64,000 nucleotides of DNA, from positions 20,995 through 84,994 of the forward strand of contig JAYRSJ010000021.1 in the NCBI GenBank assembly GCA_041920215.1, in the 5' to 3' direction. The notes below the pieces were generated by a model. It saw only the letters and a list, made by a program, of their open reading frames with translations, ran no database searches and had not been told where the DNA came from. The position numbers and the translations under genes were made by a program. This DNA is from JAYRSJ01 sp041920215. Its GTDB lineage: Bacteria; Pseudomonadota; Gammaproteobacteria; Burkholderiales; Burkholderiaceae_C. Every line of letters starts with the position of its first letter. Positions within the stretch are counted from its first letter, which is position 1. This document shows, piece by piece, positions 51,099-60,019 of this stretch.

Positions 51099-52421
51099 TC
51101 AGCCGCGCTGCAGCGCCGGCAGCAGCGTGCCGGCACAGTCGCCGAAGCCGATGCGGCGCGCGCCCTGGCCCTCGGCATGGGCACGCAGGATCACGGTATC
51201 GCCGTCCTGCAGAAAGCTGCGCGTCTCGCCATTGGCCAGGCTCAGCGCCTGCTTGCCGCCCTGGCTCAGCTCCAGCAGCGAACCGCCCTCCTCGGCCGCC
51301 GGGCCGCTCTGGGTGCCGGTGCCCAGCAGATCGCCGGGTCGCAGATTGCAGCCATTGCTGGCATGGTGGGTCAGCATCTGGGCCAGGGTCCAGTAGGCAT
51401 GGCGGAAGTTGGAGCGCATCAGGCGTTCGGCCGGCAGGCCGGCGGCGCGCATCGCCTCGGTCTGCAGCCAGACCTCCAGCTCGATCGCATAGCCGCCCTG
51501 GGCGCGATCGGCGGCCGAGTCCAGATAGGGCAGCGGCGGCGGGTCGCCCGCGGGATGGGCGAAGGGAATGCGGAAGGGGGCAAGCGCCTCCATCGTGACG
51601 ATCCAGGGCGAGATCGTCGAGCCGAAGTTCTTGGCAAGGAAGGGGCCCAGCGGCTGGTATTCCCAGGCCTGCACATCGCGCGCCGACCAGTCGTTGAGCA
51701 GGCACAGGCCGAACATATGCGCGGGCGCCTGCGCGATATCCACCGGCTCGCCCAGCGCATTGCCGGGGCCGACGAAGAGACCCAGCTCCAGCTCGTAGTC
51801 CAGGCGCTTGGCCGGCGCCTGCACCGGCACGTCGGCATCGGGCGCCTTCAGCTGGCCCCATGGGCGGCGCAGCTGCTGGCCGCTGACGCCGATGGACGAG
51901 CAGCGACCGTGGTAGCCGATCGGCACCCATTTGTAGTTGGGCAGCAGCGGGTTGTCGGGCCGAAACAGCTTGCCCACCGTGGTGGCGTGGTGGATGCCGG
52001 TGTAGAAGTCGGTGTAGTCGCCGATGCGGCAGGGCAGGTCCATCTCGGCCTGGGTCTGCGCCAGCAGCGCGCCCTGCAGGCGGGCCTGCTGCGGGCTGCC
52101 CTCGCGCAGCGCGTCGAACAGCGCATGGCGCAAGGCCAGGCGCCGGGACGCGGGCTGGGCCATCAGCGCGTTCAGGTCGCCGGCGGCCAGCGGCTGCAGC
52201 AGCACCTGCAGCGCGGCGTCCCAATGCCCCAGGCTGGCGGCCAGGCGTAGATCGAGGATCTGGCTGCCGATCGCAACGCCGATGCGCCAGTCCTCGTTGC
52301 TGCCGGCACGGCGGAAGCGGCCATAGGGCAGGTTCTGCAGCGGGAAATCGGTGTCGGCGCTGTTGGCGCTGCTCACCCAGCTCAGGGCGGCCGGGTCATG
52401 GCTGTGGTCGATGGCGAACAT
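51099..52421 (-). CDS. fahA: Fumarylacetoacetase
   Basis: 440 residues. Cleaves fumarylacetoacetate to fumarate and acetoacetate, the last step of the homogentisate pathway. Metal and catalytic segments are intact: DYTDFYTGIHHATTVGKLFR, GYHGRCSSI, ELELGLFVGPGN, LLNDWSARDVQAWEYQPLGPFLAKNFGSTISPW and GTGTQSGP. The N-terminal SH3-like domain precedes them. Convergent with the hypothetical gene before it, and last gene of the minus-strand aromatic operon. Confidence 0.96.
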   Translation of the reverse strand: MFAIDHSHDPAALSWVSSANSADTDFPLQNLPYGRFRRAGSNEDWRIGVAIGSQILDLRLAASLGHWDAALQVLLQPLAAGDLNALMAQPASRRLALRHALFDALREGSPQQARLQGALLAQTQAEMDLPCRIGDYTDFYTGIHHATTVGKLFRPDNPLLPNYKWVPIGYHGRCSSIGVSGQQLRRPWGQLKAPDADVPVQAPAKRLDYELELGLFVGPGNALGEPVDIAQAPAHMFGLCLLNDWSARDVQAWEYQPLGPFLAKNFGSTISPWIVTMEALAPFRIPFAHPAGDPPPLPYLDSAADRAQGGYAIELEVWLQTEAMRAAGLPAERLMRSNFRHAYWTLAQMLTHHASNGCNLRPGDLLGTGTQSGPAAEEGGSLLELSQGGKQALSLANGETRSFLQDGDTVILRAHAEGQGARRIGFGDCAGTLLPALQRG

Positions 52422-52486
52422 GGAGGTCTCGGGGCTTGCTCATGAAAAGGAGGCTGGGACGGGTTGCGGGCGGGCACCGCCGCGCT

Positions 52487-52684
52487 TCAGCCCAGGGTGT
52501 TGCTGCGCGCCAGGCTCAGGGCCTCGGCCAGCACCGCGGGGTCGCCCACCTGGTTGGCCAGTATCAGCACCAGCTTGGCCAGCAGCATCTCGGCCTGCTC
52601 CTCGCTGAGATCGCGCTGGGCGGCGATCAGCTGCTCGTAGAAGCCGTCGGGGTCGGGAATATTGGGGCTGCGGATCAGGGGCAT
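52487..52684 (-). CDS. DUF2783 domain-containing small protein
   Basis: 65 residues, a short helical DUF2783 protein (IPDPDGFYEQLIAAQRDLSEEQAEMLLAKLVLILANQVGD). Such genes accompany FAD monooxygenases in aromatic catabolic operons, as here. The start is the second Met, behind AGGAGT, 17 bases after the monooxygenase stop. Role unknown. Confidence 0.85.
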   Translation of the reverse strand: MPLIRSPNIPDPDGFYEQLIAAQRDLSEEQAEMLLAKLVLILANQVGDPAVLAEALSLARSNTLG

Positions 52685-52701
52685 GGTCAGGACTCCTGGC
52701 A

Positions 52702-54309
52702 TCAGGGGATCAGGGCCAGCGCGCGGCGCAGCGCGGCCTGCACCTTGGCGGCGTCAAAGCGGCGCCAGCGCGCCGCCACATGCTGGTCGGGCCGTATCAG
52801 GTAGAGGGTGCCGGGCCGGCCATCGTAGCGCTGGGCCAGCAGGCCCTCGGCGTCGATCAGATCGCGGCCCAGCGCCAGCACGCTCAGGCCCTCGATGGGC
52901 ACCTCAGGGGCCGGCCCGAAGCTCAGCAGCACAAAGCCGCGGCCCAGCTGCTGCAGCAGCCAGTCCGGCCGGCCATCGGGCCGCAGCAGCGGCGCGTCGG
53001 CGCAGGCGGTGCCGGGACGCATCAGGCCCTGGAACTCGTCCTCGTCCGGCGTGTTCAGCGCGGAGTTCAGATAGGGCGTGGGCGTCGAGAGCCGGCCGCT
53101 GTTGACCAGGGGCCGGGCAAAGGGCTCGCTGCGCGCCAGCTCCAGCACCGCATTGCGCAGGCGCAGCGATGTGGGGCTCTTGGGCGTGATGAAGTCGGTG
53201 GAGCGGGTGGAGTTCAGCAGATTGTCGTCGGCCGCCACCGCGCGCTCCTCGTGATAGCTGTCCAGCAGGCGCTCGCCCGCCTGGCCGCTCAGCACCGCGT
53301 GCAGCTTCCAGGCCAGATTGTCGGCATCCTGCACCCCGGTATTGGCGCCGCGCGCGCCGAAGGGCGAGACCTGGTGGGCCGCATCGCCGGCAAACAGCAC
53401 GCGGCCGTGGCGCAGCTTGTCGATGCGGCGGCAGGCGAACTGGTAGACCGACACCCATTCCAGCTCGAAGGCCACGTCCGGGCCCAGCATGGCCTGGATG
53501 CGCGGTATCACCCGCTCGGGCCTGCGCTCTTCCTGGGGATCGGCCTGCCAACCGAGCTGGAAGTCGATGCGCCAGACGCCATCGCACTGCTTGTGCAGCA
53601 GCACCGACTGGCCGCGGTGGAAGGGCGGGTCGAACCAGAACCAGCGCTCGGTCGGGAAGCTGGCGTCCTTGATCACCACATCGGCGATCAGGAAGCGGTC
53701 CTGGAAGGCCTGGCCGCTGAACTCGGCGCCCAGCATGCGGCGGGTATCGCTGTTGGCACCGTCGCAGGCCACCACCCAGTCGGCCTCGCTGTGGAAGACG
53801 CCATCGGGCGTCTCGATGCTCAGGCGTGCGCCCGCCTCGTCCTGCTCCAGGCTCAGCAGCCTGTGCTTCCAGCGCAGATCGATCAGCGGCGAGGCCTCGC
53901 AGGCGGCCACCAGCTGCTCCTCCAGGTGGTACTGCTGCAGATTGATCATCGCCGGCATGCGGTGATGGGCCTCGGGCAGCAGGTCGAACTGGTAGGCCAG
54001 CGCGTCCCGGAAGAAGACCTTGCCCACCTGCCAGCGCACGCCCTGCGCCGCCAAGCCGGCGCCCACGCCGAGGCGGTCCCAGATCTCCAGCGCGCGCTTG
54101 GCATAGCAGACCGCGCGCGAGCCTATGCTGACGCTGTTGTTGTCGTCCAGCAGCACGCAGCGCAGGCCGCGCGCGGCGCAGTCCAGCGCCAGCGTCAGGC
54201 CGATAGGCCCGGCGCCGACGATCAGCACCGGATGACGCTGCGGCCGGCCACTGCGCTGCTCCTCGCTCTGGCGGTAGTCGAACACGGGATAGCTATAGGT
54301 CTTTTGCAT
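52702..54309 (-). CDS. FAD-dependent aromatic-ring monooxygenase
   Basis: 535-residue flavoprotein monooxygenase of the MhpA/PheA family. Dinucleotide motif VGAGPIGLT at about residue 31, DG motif VACDGANSDTRR and FAD-ribityl motif FAGDAAHQVSPFGARGANTGVQDADNL. The C-terminal thioredoxin-like domain is present. Because the operon ends in fumarylacetoacetase, the monooxygenase likely hydroxylates a phenyl compound to a homogentisate- or gentisate-type product (3-hydroxyphenylacetate 6-hydroxylase is one option). No ring-cleaving dioxygenase other than the VOC protein is in the window. Confidence 0.88.
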   Translation of the reverse strand: MQKTYSYPVFDYRQSEEQRSGRPQRHPVLIVGAGPIGLTLALDCAARGLRCVLLDDNNSVSIGSRAVCYAKRALEIWDRLGVGAGLAAQGVRWQVGKVFFRDALAYQFDLLPEAHHRMPAMINLQQYHLEEQLVAACEASPLIDLRWKHRLLSLEQDEAGARLSIETPDGVFHSEADWVVACDGANSDTRRMLGAEFSGQAFQDRFLIADVVIKDASFPTERWFWFDPPFHRGQSVLLHKQCDGVWRIDFQLGWQADPQEERRPERVIPRIQAMLGPDVAFELEWVSVYQFACRRIDKLRHGRVLFAGDAAHQVSPFGARGANTGVQDADNLAWKLHAVLSGQAGERLLDSYHEERAVAADDNLLNSTRSTDFITPKSPTSLRLRNAVLELARSEPFARPLVNSGRLSTPTPYLNSALNTPDEDEFQGLMRPGTACADAPLLRPDGRPDWLLQQLGRGFVLLSFGPAPEVPIEGLSVLALGRDLIDAEGLLAQRYDGRPGTLYLIRPDQHVAARWRRFDAAKVQAALRRALALIP

Positions 54310-54342
54310 CGCGGTCTCCGGCCTGGGCCTGCGCTTGGGGGC

Positions 54343-54885
54343 TCAGCGCGGCTGGGCGAATTCCTTGTCATGCATCCAGGCGGCATGCTTGGGCGCGCGC
54401 CGGGTGCGGCTCCACTCTTCGAGCATTTCCCATTTGCAGGCGTCGAGCTGGGCGTACATCGCCGGCGTGCCCACATCGGCCGCCAGCTCGACCCGGTGGC
54501 CGTTGGGGTCGAAGAAATAGATGCTCTTGAAGATGGTGTGGTCGGTGATGCCAACCACCGCGATGCCGGCTGCCTCCAGCTCGGCCTTCTTGACCTCCAG
54601 CTCGGCCACGCTGCCGACCTTGAAGGCGATGTGCTGCACCCACTCCGGCGTGTTGCTGTCGCGGCCCATGGGCTTGGCGGTGGGCAGCTCGAAGAAGGCC
54701 AGCACATTGCCCATGCCGGCGTCGAGGAACACATGCATGTAGGGATCGTCGGCCTTGGTCGAGGGCACCTTGTCCTCGGCGATGGCCAGCACGAAGTTCA
54801 TGCCCAGATGCCGGACGTACCAGTCGACCGTGGCCTTGGCGTCTATGCAGCGATAGGCCACATGGTGAATGCGTTCGATCTTCAT
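54343..54885 (-). CDS. VOC-family dioxygenase/isomerase-like protein
   Basis: 180 residues with a vicinal-oxygen-chelate fold (two beta-alpha-beta-beta-beta modules). Likely metal ligands are His in IHHVAYRC (residue 6-7), His in WVQHIAFKVG (about 88) and Glu in GHRVELAAD (about 138). The H-H-E set fits an isomerase or ring-cleaving enzyme. The start is the Met of MKIERIHH. Its 3' end is close to the monooxygenase; the upstream MBL protein is 1 base away. Confidence 0.85.
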   Translation of the reverse strand: MKIERIHHVAYRCIDAKATVDWYVRHLGMNFVLAIAEDKVPSTKADDPYMHVFLDAGMGNVLAFFELPTAKPMGRDSNTPEWVQHIAFKVGSVAELEVKKAELEAAGIAVVGITDHTIFKSIYFFDPNGHRVELAADVGTPAMYAQLDACKWEMLEEWSRTRRAPKHAAWMHDKEFAQPR

Positions 54886-54886
54886 C

Positions 54887-55870
54887 TCAGTTTCCTTCCA
54901 GGGCTTGCCACATGGCGATGTCGCGCTCGGCGGTCCAGATGCGCGGATCAGGGTACTGGGTGGCCTCGTCATAGGCGCGGGTCACGTCGAAGGGCATGCA
55001 ATGGGCGAAGATCACCCACTGGCCGTATTTGGGCGCAAGGCGCTCATAGGTCTCGCGGTAGACGGCCTTCAGCTCGCGGCCCGCGCTGGCGCCGGCCCTG
55101 ACGCTCTCGTAGAGCTCGGCGACGAAGGCCCGGGTGCCGGCCAGACCGGCGGCCACATCGGCGGGGGTCTGCAGCGCACGGCCGCGGCCGGGCACCAGCT
55201 TCTCGGGCTGGAGCGCAGCGATGTTGTCCAGCGTCTGCGGCCAGTCCTTGAAGTAGGCGTCGCCGGCATAGGGCGTGGCATCGAACTCGACCAGATCGCC
55301 GCTGAACAGCACCTTGTCCTGCGGCAGCCAGACCACCGTATCGCCCTTGGTATGGCCGCGGCCCAGCTGCAGGATCTGCACCTCCAGCTTGCCCAGCCAC
55401 AGCGTCATCTTGCCGGTGAAGGTGATGGTGGGCCAGGTCATGCCCGGCGGCACCGACTCGACATTGCGGAACAGGCGCGGGAAGCGTCCGATCTCGCTGG
55501 CCTTGTCCTGCTCGCCGCGCTCGACGATCAGCTCGTAGGTGTCCTGGCTGGCGATGATGTGCTCGCAACCCTCGGCCTTGTAGGCGCTGGCCCCCAGCAC
55601 CCGCACCGCGTGATAGTGGCTCAGCAGCACGTACTTGATCGGCTTGTCGCTCACCGCCCGGATGCGGCGTATCACGTCCTGGGCCATCAGCGGCGTGGCC
55701 TGGGTGTCTATCACCATCACCGCGTCGTCGCCGATCACGATGCCGGTATTGGGGTCGCCCTCGGCGGTATAGGCCCAGGCGTGGTCGGAGAGCTGGTCGA
55801 AGCTGACCTGCTTTTCTTCCAGATCGGCTTGGGAGGCGAAGGTCTTGGTCTGGCTGACGGTCTGACTCAT
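54887..55870 (-). CDS. MBL-fold hydrolase with altered metal motif
   Basis: 327 residues with MBL fold: DAVMVIDTQATP, a second-metal region GRGHTKGDTVVWLPQDKVLFSGDL and the late His in VPGRGRAL/FAHC. The usual HxHxDH motif reads HYHAVRVLG, so the Asp-His of the second metal site is replaced. A mononuclear or altered activity is likely. First gene of the operon and first target of the divergent IclR regulator. Probably a ring-fission or lactone hydrolase; not proven. Confidence 0.82.
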   Translation of the reverse strand: MSQTVSQTKTFASQADLEEKQVSFDQLSDHAWAYTAEGDPNTGIVIGDDAVMVIDTQATPLMAQDVIRRIRAVSDKPIKYVLLSHYHAVRVLGASAYKAEGCEHIIASQDTYELIVERGEQDKASEIGRFPRLFRNVESVPPGMTWPTITFTGKMTLWLGKLEVQILQLGRGHTKGDTVVWLPQDKVLFSGDLVEFDATPYAGDAYFKDWPQTLDNIAALQPEKLVPGRGRALQTPADVAAGLAGTRAFVAELYESVRAGASAGRELKAVYRETYERLAPKYGQWVIFAHCMPFDVTRAYDEATQYPDPRIWTAERDIAMWQALEGN

Positions 55871-55908
55871 GGCGGGCGAACTCAGCGGTTGTGTTCAGGG
55901 CTTACTTA

Positions 55909-55983
55909 TTTGCTTAAGGCAAACCAATTTGCCTATGTCAAACTTAAGGCTTGATCTTAATCACTGCGTTTGCTAATGTCTAA
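55909..55983. promoter_or_regulatory. Three repeated operator-like sites between IclR and the aromatic operon
   Basis: The AT-rich gap of 137 bases between the divergent genes contains TTTGC-ttaag-GCAAA (55909-55923, a perfect palindrome), TTTGC-ctatg-TCAAA (55928-55942) and TTTGC-taatg-TCTAA (55969-55983). All share TTTGC-N5-KCWAA. They are likely binding sites of the IclR protein (inference). Confidence 0.55.
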
Positions 55984-56007
55984 CGCGTTTAACTGGTAAA
56001 AACCCTG

Positions 56008-56796
56008 ATGGCAGACGAAACGGCGGCGGGCACCCCCGCGGAGCGCGGCCCGCGCGGCATACAGAGCGTGGAGGTGGGCGGGCAGCTGCTGATCGCGCTG
56101 GCCCACCAGGGGCGGCCCATGGCGCTGAAGGATCTGGCCCGCGAGGCCGGCATGCCCGCGGCCAAGGCCCACCCCTATCTGGTCAGCTTCATCAAGCTGG
56201 GCCTGGTGGAGCAGGAGGCCGGCGGCGGCCGCTATGGCCTGGGGCCGTTGGCCCTGCAGCTGGGTCTGATCAGCCTGCAGCAGTACGAGCCGGTACGCCT
56301 GGCGACGCCACGTATCGAGGAACTGGCGCTGCAGCTGGGCCATACGGTGGCGATCGCGGTCTGGGGCAATCGCGGCCCCACCATCGTCCGGGTGGCCGAA
56401 GCCCCCAGCCCGGTGCACATCAGCATGCGCCATGGCACGGTGATGAGTCTCTCAGGCACCGCCTCGGGCCGGCTCTTTGCCGCGCACCGGCCGCGTGAGC
56501 AGGTGCTGGCGGCGCTGGCCCTGGAGGGCCGCGGCCCCGGCTGGATCGATGCGCAGCTGGAAGCGCATCTGGCCCAGGCCCGGCTCACCGGATTGGCCAG
56601 TGCGCGCGACGGCGTGGTGGCGGGCGTCAGCGCGCTGGCCGCGCCGGTGTTCGACGATCAGGGGCATATGGTGCTGAGCCTGACCACCATAGGTCCCAGC
56701 GGCAGCCTGGACCTGGCCCTGGACGGGGCGGTGGCCCAAGCGCTCAGGCGCAGCGGGCTGGAGCTGTCGCGCCAGCTGGGCTGGCGCCAGGGCTGA
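56008..56796 (+). CDS. IclR-family transcriptional regulator
   Basis: 262 residues. N-terminal winged helix (ALAHQGRPMALKDLAREAGMPAAKAHPYLVSFIKLGLVEQ) and C-terminal effector domain with the LSLTTIGPSGSLD and GTVMSLSGTASGRLF segments typical of IclR. Divergent from the MBL-VOC-monooxygenase-DUF2783-fahA operon and separated from it by the three repeated sites, so it most likely controls that operon and itself. Effector unknown; an aromatic acid is expected. Confidence 0.9.
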   Translation: MADETAAGTPAERGPRGIQSVEVGGQLLIALAHQGRPMALKDLAREAGMPAAKAHPYLVSFIKLGLVEQEAGGGRYGLGPLALQLGLISLQQYEPVRLATPRIEELALQLGHTVAIAVWGNRGPTIVRVAEAPSPVHISMRHGTVMSLSGTASGRLFAAHRPREQVLAALALEGRGPGWIDAQLEAHLAQARLTGLASARDGVVAGVSALAAPVFDDQGHMVLSLTTIGPSGSLDLALDGAVAQALRRSGLELSRQLGWRQG

Positions 56797-56828
56797 GCCG
56801 GCCGCAGGGGGCCCTGGCGGGCCTGCTG

Positions 56829-57590
56829 CTACTGCGACAGGGCTGCGCCCGCGATCGCGGGCGGGCCGCTGGTCGCGTTGACCAGGCACATCTGCTCGCG
56901 CAGCTCGCTCAGCAGGCGCTGCACTTCCTCGGCGCTGAAGGCGTAGGGGTAAAGGGAGCGCACCTGCTCGCCCAGCTCGGGCCGGCCACCGTACAGATCG
57001 ATCTGCTGCTGGCAGTAGTTGAGGTCCAGCACCATCAGCACCGCCGGGGCCTGCACCCGGGGGTTCATGCGCTCGGCGCCGCAGACCTTGAAGCCCAGCA
57101 TGCGGCGGTAGTAGGGCACATGGCGAGGATTGACCTCGATGACCAGCAGCTCGATGCCACGCAGACGGTGCGCATGCAGATGGGCGGTGTGGAACAGCGC
57201 GGCCAGCACCTCGCGCGAGGACACATCGTGGTCCAGCGCGAGCTGGGTGAACTCGCAGATCAGGCGGCCGCTGGCGCGCAGTTCGGCCATCTCGGCGGGA
57301 AAGAAGGCATCGGCATTCAGGCCGGCGGGGGAATCGAAGCGTATGCCCAGCGTACCCTGCACATGGTCGCCCTCGTTGGCGCTGAGCGTCAGCAGGCGGG
57401 CGTCGGCCTCACCGCAGCGCAGCACCCGGCGATAGCCACGCTGCGCATAGCGCTGGCTGACCAGACGCTGCGCCAGCTGGCGCTGCGGCGCGTCGACAGC
57501 GGCTTGGACCAGGACGCCAGCCAGAGGCCCGAGCATGGACCGCAGGCCGGCCGGCGGGCGATGCGACGAGGCAGTCTGTTGCAGCAGCAT
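56829..57590 (-). CDS. N-acyl amino acid synthase FeeM-like (GNAT fold)
   Basis: 253 residues with a GNAT-type acyltransferase fold of the FeeM/N-acyl amino acid synthase family: LICEFTQLALDHDVSSREVLAALFHTAHLHAHRLRGIELLVIEVNPRHVPYYRRMLGFKV is diagnostic. Related enzymes are linked to exosortase/PEP-CTERM loci. Start at the Met of MLLQQTASS (57590); the longer frame is an option. Single gene, cleanly separated by a 278-base gap from sapC, in which only the hairpin listed here was recognised. Confidence 0.78.
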   Translation of the reverse strand: MLLQQTASSHRPPAGLRSMLGPLAGVLVQAAVDAPQRQLAQRLVSQRYAQRGYRRVLRCGEADARLLTLSANEGDHVQGTLGIRFDSPAGLNADAFFPAEMAELRASGRLICEFTQLALDHDVSSREVLAALFHTAHLHAHRLRGIELLVIEVNPRHVPYYRRMLGFKVCGAERMNPRVQAPAVLMVLDLNYCQQQIDLYGGRPELGEQVRSLYPYAFSAEEVQRLLSELREQMCLVNATSGPPAIAGAALSQ

Positions 57591-57781
57591 GGCGGCTCTT
57601 GATCGAGGGTTGAAGACGGGCGCCAGTCTAGCGGCCAAAGTTGCAGGTTTTGCGGCAAGACCTGTCCCCGAAGCCGATTACACAAACTGTTTCCACCCGC
57701 AAGCCCCTCTTGTGGGGGAAACCCTTTGTTCAAGGGGTCAAAACCGGTAAGCAAAGGCTTGTCGTGCAAGCAAATGAAACT

Positions 57782-57800
57782 GCCCGGCAAGGCCGGGCAA
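57782..57800 (-). terminator. Possible terminator downstream of sapC
   Basis: An 8-bp stem TGCCCGGC/GCCGGGCA with a 3-base loop, followed on the minus strand by GTTTCATTTG, 69 bases after the sapC stop. The T-run is interrupted, so the call is moderate. Confidence 0.5.
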
Positions 57801-57868
57801 AAGTTGAGTGCTAATCGTGCCGGGTCTTGCCCTGGCTGGGTCGGCGGGGGCAAGAACCGGGCGCGCAA

Positions 57869-58609
57869 TCAGGCCGTTTGGTGGCGATTGGCCAGGCGCG
57901 GCATATTGCCCAGCGAGACGCGATGCATCTCCAGCAGCGCCAGCAGGCCATTGCGGTGCAGCCGCAGCACCTGATCGTCCGGCAGCTCGGCCAGCTTCTG
58001 CTCGTTGACGGCCAGGAAGCCGTCCACATCGATCTTCTCGCCGCTGGGCATGGTGGCCTCGAAGCGCATGTCCTGCAGCAGGCCCAGATCGACCAGCTCG
58101 GCGCAGGCCAGGCGGGTGCGCTCGGCCTCGCGCTCGAAGCCCTCCAGGAAGTTCTTGGCGTTGAGCAGGAACTCGGTGGGCTGGCCGTCGGCCGCGAACA
58201 GCAGCGTGCCCTCGGTCTGCGAGAAGCCACGCCAGTCGCTGTCGATGCAGACGGCGATCTCGTTGCCCTCGCCGATGCGCGCCATCGCAAAGGGGTAGCG
58301 GCGCAGATAGGCCGGCATGTAGTCGGCGCTCCACTTGCCCTCCTTGATGAAGACATTGCTGCCCGGCTTGAGACCCAGCACCGCCAGTGGCGCGACGGTG
58401 ATCGCGCCGCCTTCGGCCGGCGCATCGCCGACGCGCACGAAGACGATGGGGAACTCCTTGCAGGCCTCGTTGAACTCGACCACCGTCAGGAACAGCGAGT
58501 TGAGGTGGGCGACGCGCTCCAGCGTCGAGAGTTCGGCCTGCAGGCGCAGGTTCTTGTGCTGCTCACGGTCCAGCGGCACCAGATTGCCGTACAGAGGGGG
58601 ATTGCTCAT
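57869..58609 (-). CDS. SapC family protein
   Basis: 246 residues of the SapC family: YGNLVPLDREQHKNLRL at the N-terminus, VVEFNEACKEFPIVFVR and FMPAYLRRYPF-like (YMPAYLRRYPFAMARI) are characteristic. Described members are linked with S-layer secretion or unknown roles. The start overlaps the stop of the CNNM/CorC gene by 4 bases (ATGA), so the pair is cotranscribed. Confidence 0.88.
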   Translation of the reverse strand: MSNPPLYGNLVPLDREQHKNLRLQAELSTLERVAHLNSLFLTVVEFNEACKEFPIVFVRVGDAPAEGGAITVAPLAVLGLKPGSNVFIKEGKWSADYMPAYLRRYPFAMARIGEGNEIAVCIDSDWRGFSQTEGTLLFAADGQPTEFLLNAKNFLEGFEREAERTRLACAELVDLGLLQDMRFEATMPSGEKIDVDGFLAVNEQKLAELPDDQVLRLHRNGLLALLEMHRVSLGNMPRLANRHQTA

Positions 58610-59907
58610 TCTTCATTGACTCCGTCTTGTGCCAGTCGCGTGACCAGCACCTTGTCCACACGCTTGCCGTCGAGGTCCACGACCTCGAATCTCCACGCGT
58701 TCCACTCCACCACATCGGTCGTGCGCGGCAGTCGCCCCAGCAGCAGCATGATCATGCCGGCCAGGGTGTTGTAGCGCCCACGATCCTCTTCGGGCAGTTC
58801 CTTCAAAGCCAGGCGGTCCTTCAGCTCGGGGCTGGGAATCAGGCCGTCCATCAGCCAGCTGCCGTCCTCGCGCTGCACCGCCCAGGCATCGCCATCGCTG
58901 GGTGCGGAAAACTCGCCGGCGATGGCTTCCAGCACATCGCGCACCGAGATCACCCCCTGCACCTCGCCGTACTCGTCGACCACAAAGACCAGCTGCGCAT
59001 CGGAGGCGCGGAAATGGTCCAGCAGCTCCATGCCCGACAGGGTTTCGGGCACGAAGATGGGCGTCTCCAGGCCCTCGCCCAGATGCAGGGGCTCGCCGGC
59101 CAGCACCTGCTGCAGCAGGGCCTGGGCCGAGACCACGCCCACCACCTCGTTGAGTCCGCCACGGCAGACCGGATAGCGGCTGTAGCCATGGGCCTGCACG
59201 ATGGCCAGCACCGCGGCCGCATCGTCCTCGATGTCCAGCCAGGCGATCTCGGCGCGCGGAATCATCATCGAGCCGACCTGGCGCTCGTCGAGGCGGAACA
59301 CATTGCGCACCATCTGGTGCTCCTGCTCCTCGATCACGCCGGCGTCCAGGCCCTCTTCCAGGCTGGCGGCAATCTCCTCCTCGGTCACACCGCGCTGGCC
59401 CTGGTTGCGCAGGCCCAGCAGACGCAGCGTGGCATCGGTGGCGAAGCTGAGGAACTTGACCAGGGGCCGCGCCACCAGGGACAGCAGCTCCATGGGCGGC
59501 GCCACCAGGCGGGCCACCGTCTCGGGGAACATCTGGCCCAGGCGCTTGGGCACCAGCTCGCCGAAGATGATGGTGGCCACGGTCAGGCTCACCACCACCA
59601 GGCCGGTGGCGGTGTACTGCGCCGCGGGTTCGGCCAGACCCAGGCTGATCAGCCACAGGCCGAGCGGGCCGGCGAACGCGGCCTCGCCGACGATGCCGTT
59701 GAGCACGCCGATCGAGGTGATGCCGATCTGCACCGTCGAGAGAAACTTGGTCGGGTTCTCATGCAGGTCCATCGCGGCCTGCGCGCCCGCCTCCCTGCTC
59801 TCCACCATCACCTGCAGCCTGGCCTTGCGGGCCGCGGTGAGCGCCATTTCCGACATCGCGAAAAGGCCGTTGAGCAGAATCAGAAAAATGACTAAAGCGG
59901 TATCCAT
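58606..59907 (-). CDS. CNNM/CorC-type hemolysin-family protein
   Basis: 433 residues: an N-terminal CNNM (DUF21) membrane domain with about four helices (residues 1-190), two CBS domains (about 205-340) and a C-terminal CorC_HlyC domain (about 350-430). Known relatives function in divalent cation export (Mg, Co) or as putative hemolysins. Motifs IVGEAAFAG and GELVPKRLGQMFPE are conserved. Start at 59907. Confidence 0.92.
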   Translation of the reverse strand: MDTALVIFLILLNGLFAMSEMALTAARKARLQVMVESREAGAQAAMDLHENPTKFLSTVQIGITSIGVLNGIVGEAAFAGPLGLWLISLGLAEPAAQYTATGLVVVSLTVATIIFGELVPKRLGQMFPETVARLVAPPMELLSLVARPLVKFLSFATDATLRLLGLRNQGQRGVTEEEIAASLEEGLDAGVIEEQEHQMVRNVFRLDERQVGSMMIPRAEIAWLDIEDDAAAVLAIVQAHGYSRYPVCRGGLNEVVGVVSAQALLQQVLAGEPLHLGEGLETPIFVPETLSGMELLDHFRASDAQLVFVVDEYGEVQGVISVRDVLEAIAGEFSAPSDGDAWAVQREDGSWLMDGLIPSPELKDRLALKELPEEDRGRYNTLAGMIMLLLGRLPRTTDVVEWNAWRFEVVDLDGKRVDKVLVTRLAQDGVNEE

Positions 59908-60019
59908 GGGCAGCGCAGCTCGGGGTCAAGCCCTGGGGTAAACCCGGGTGCGCATCAGTTTTAGCGGGGCCGCAAGGGTAGCAGAAGGACATGACACAAA
60001 CCCACCGCACAATCCCGGT

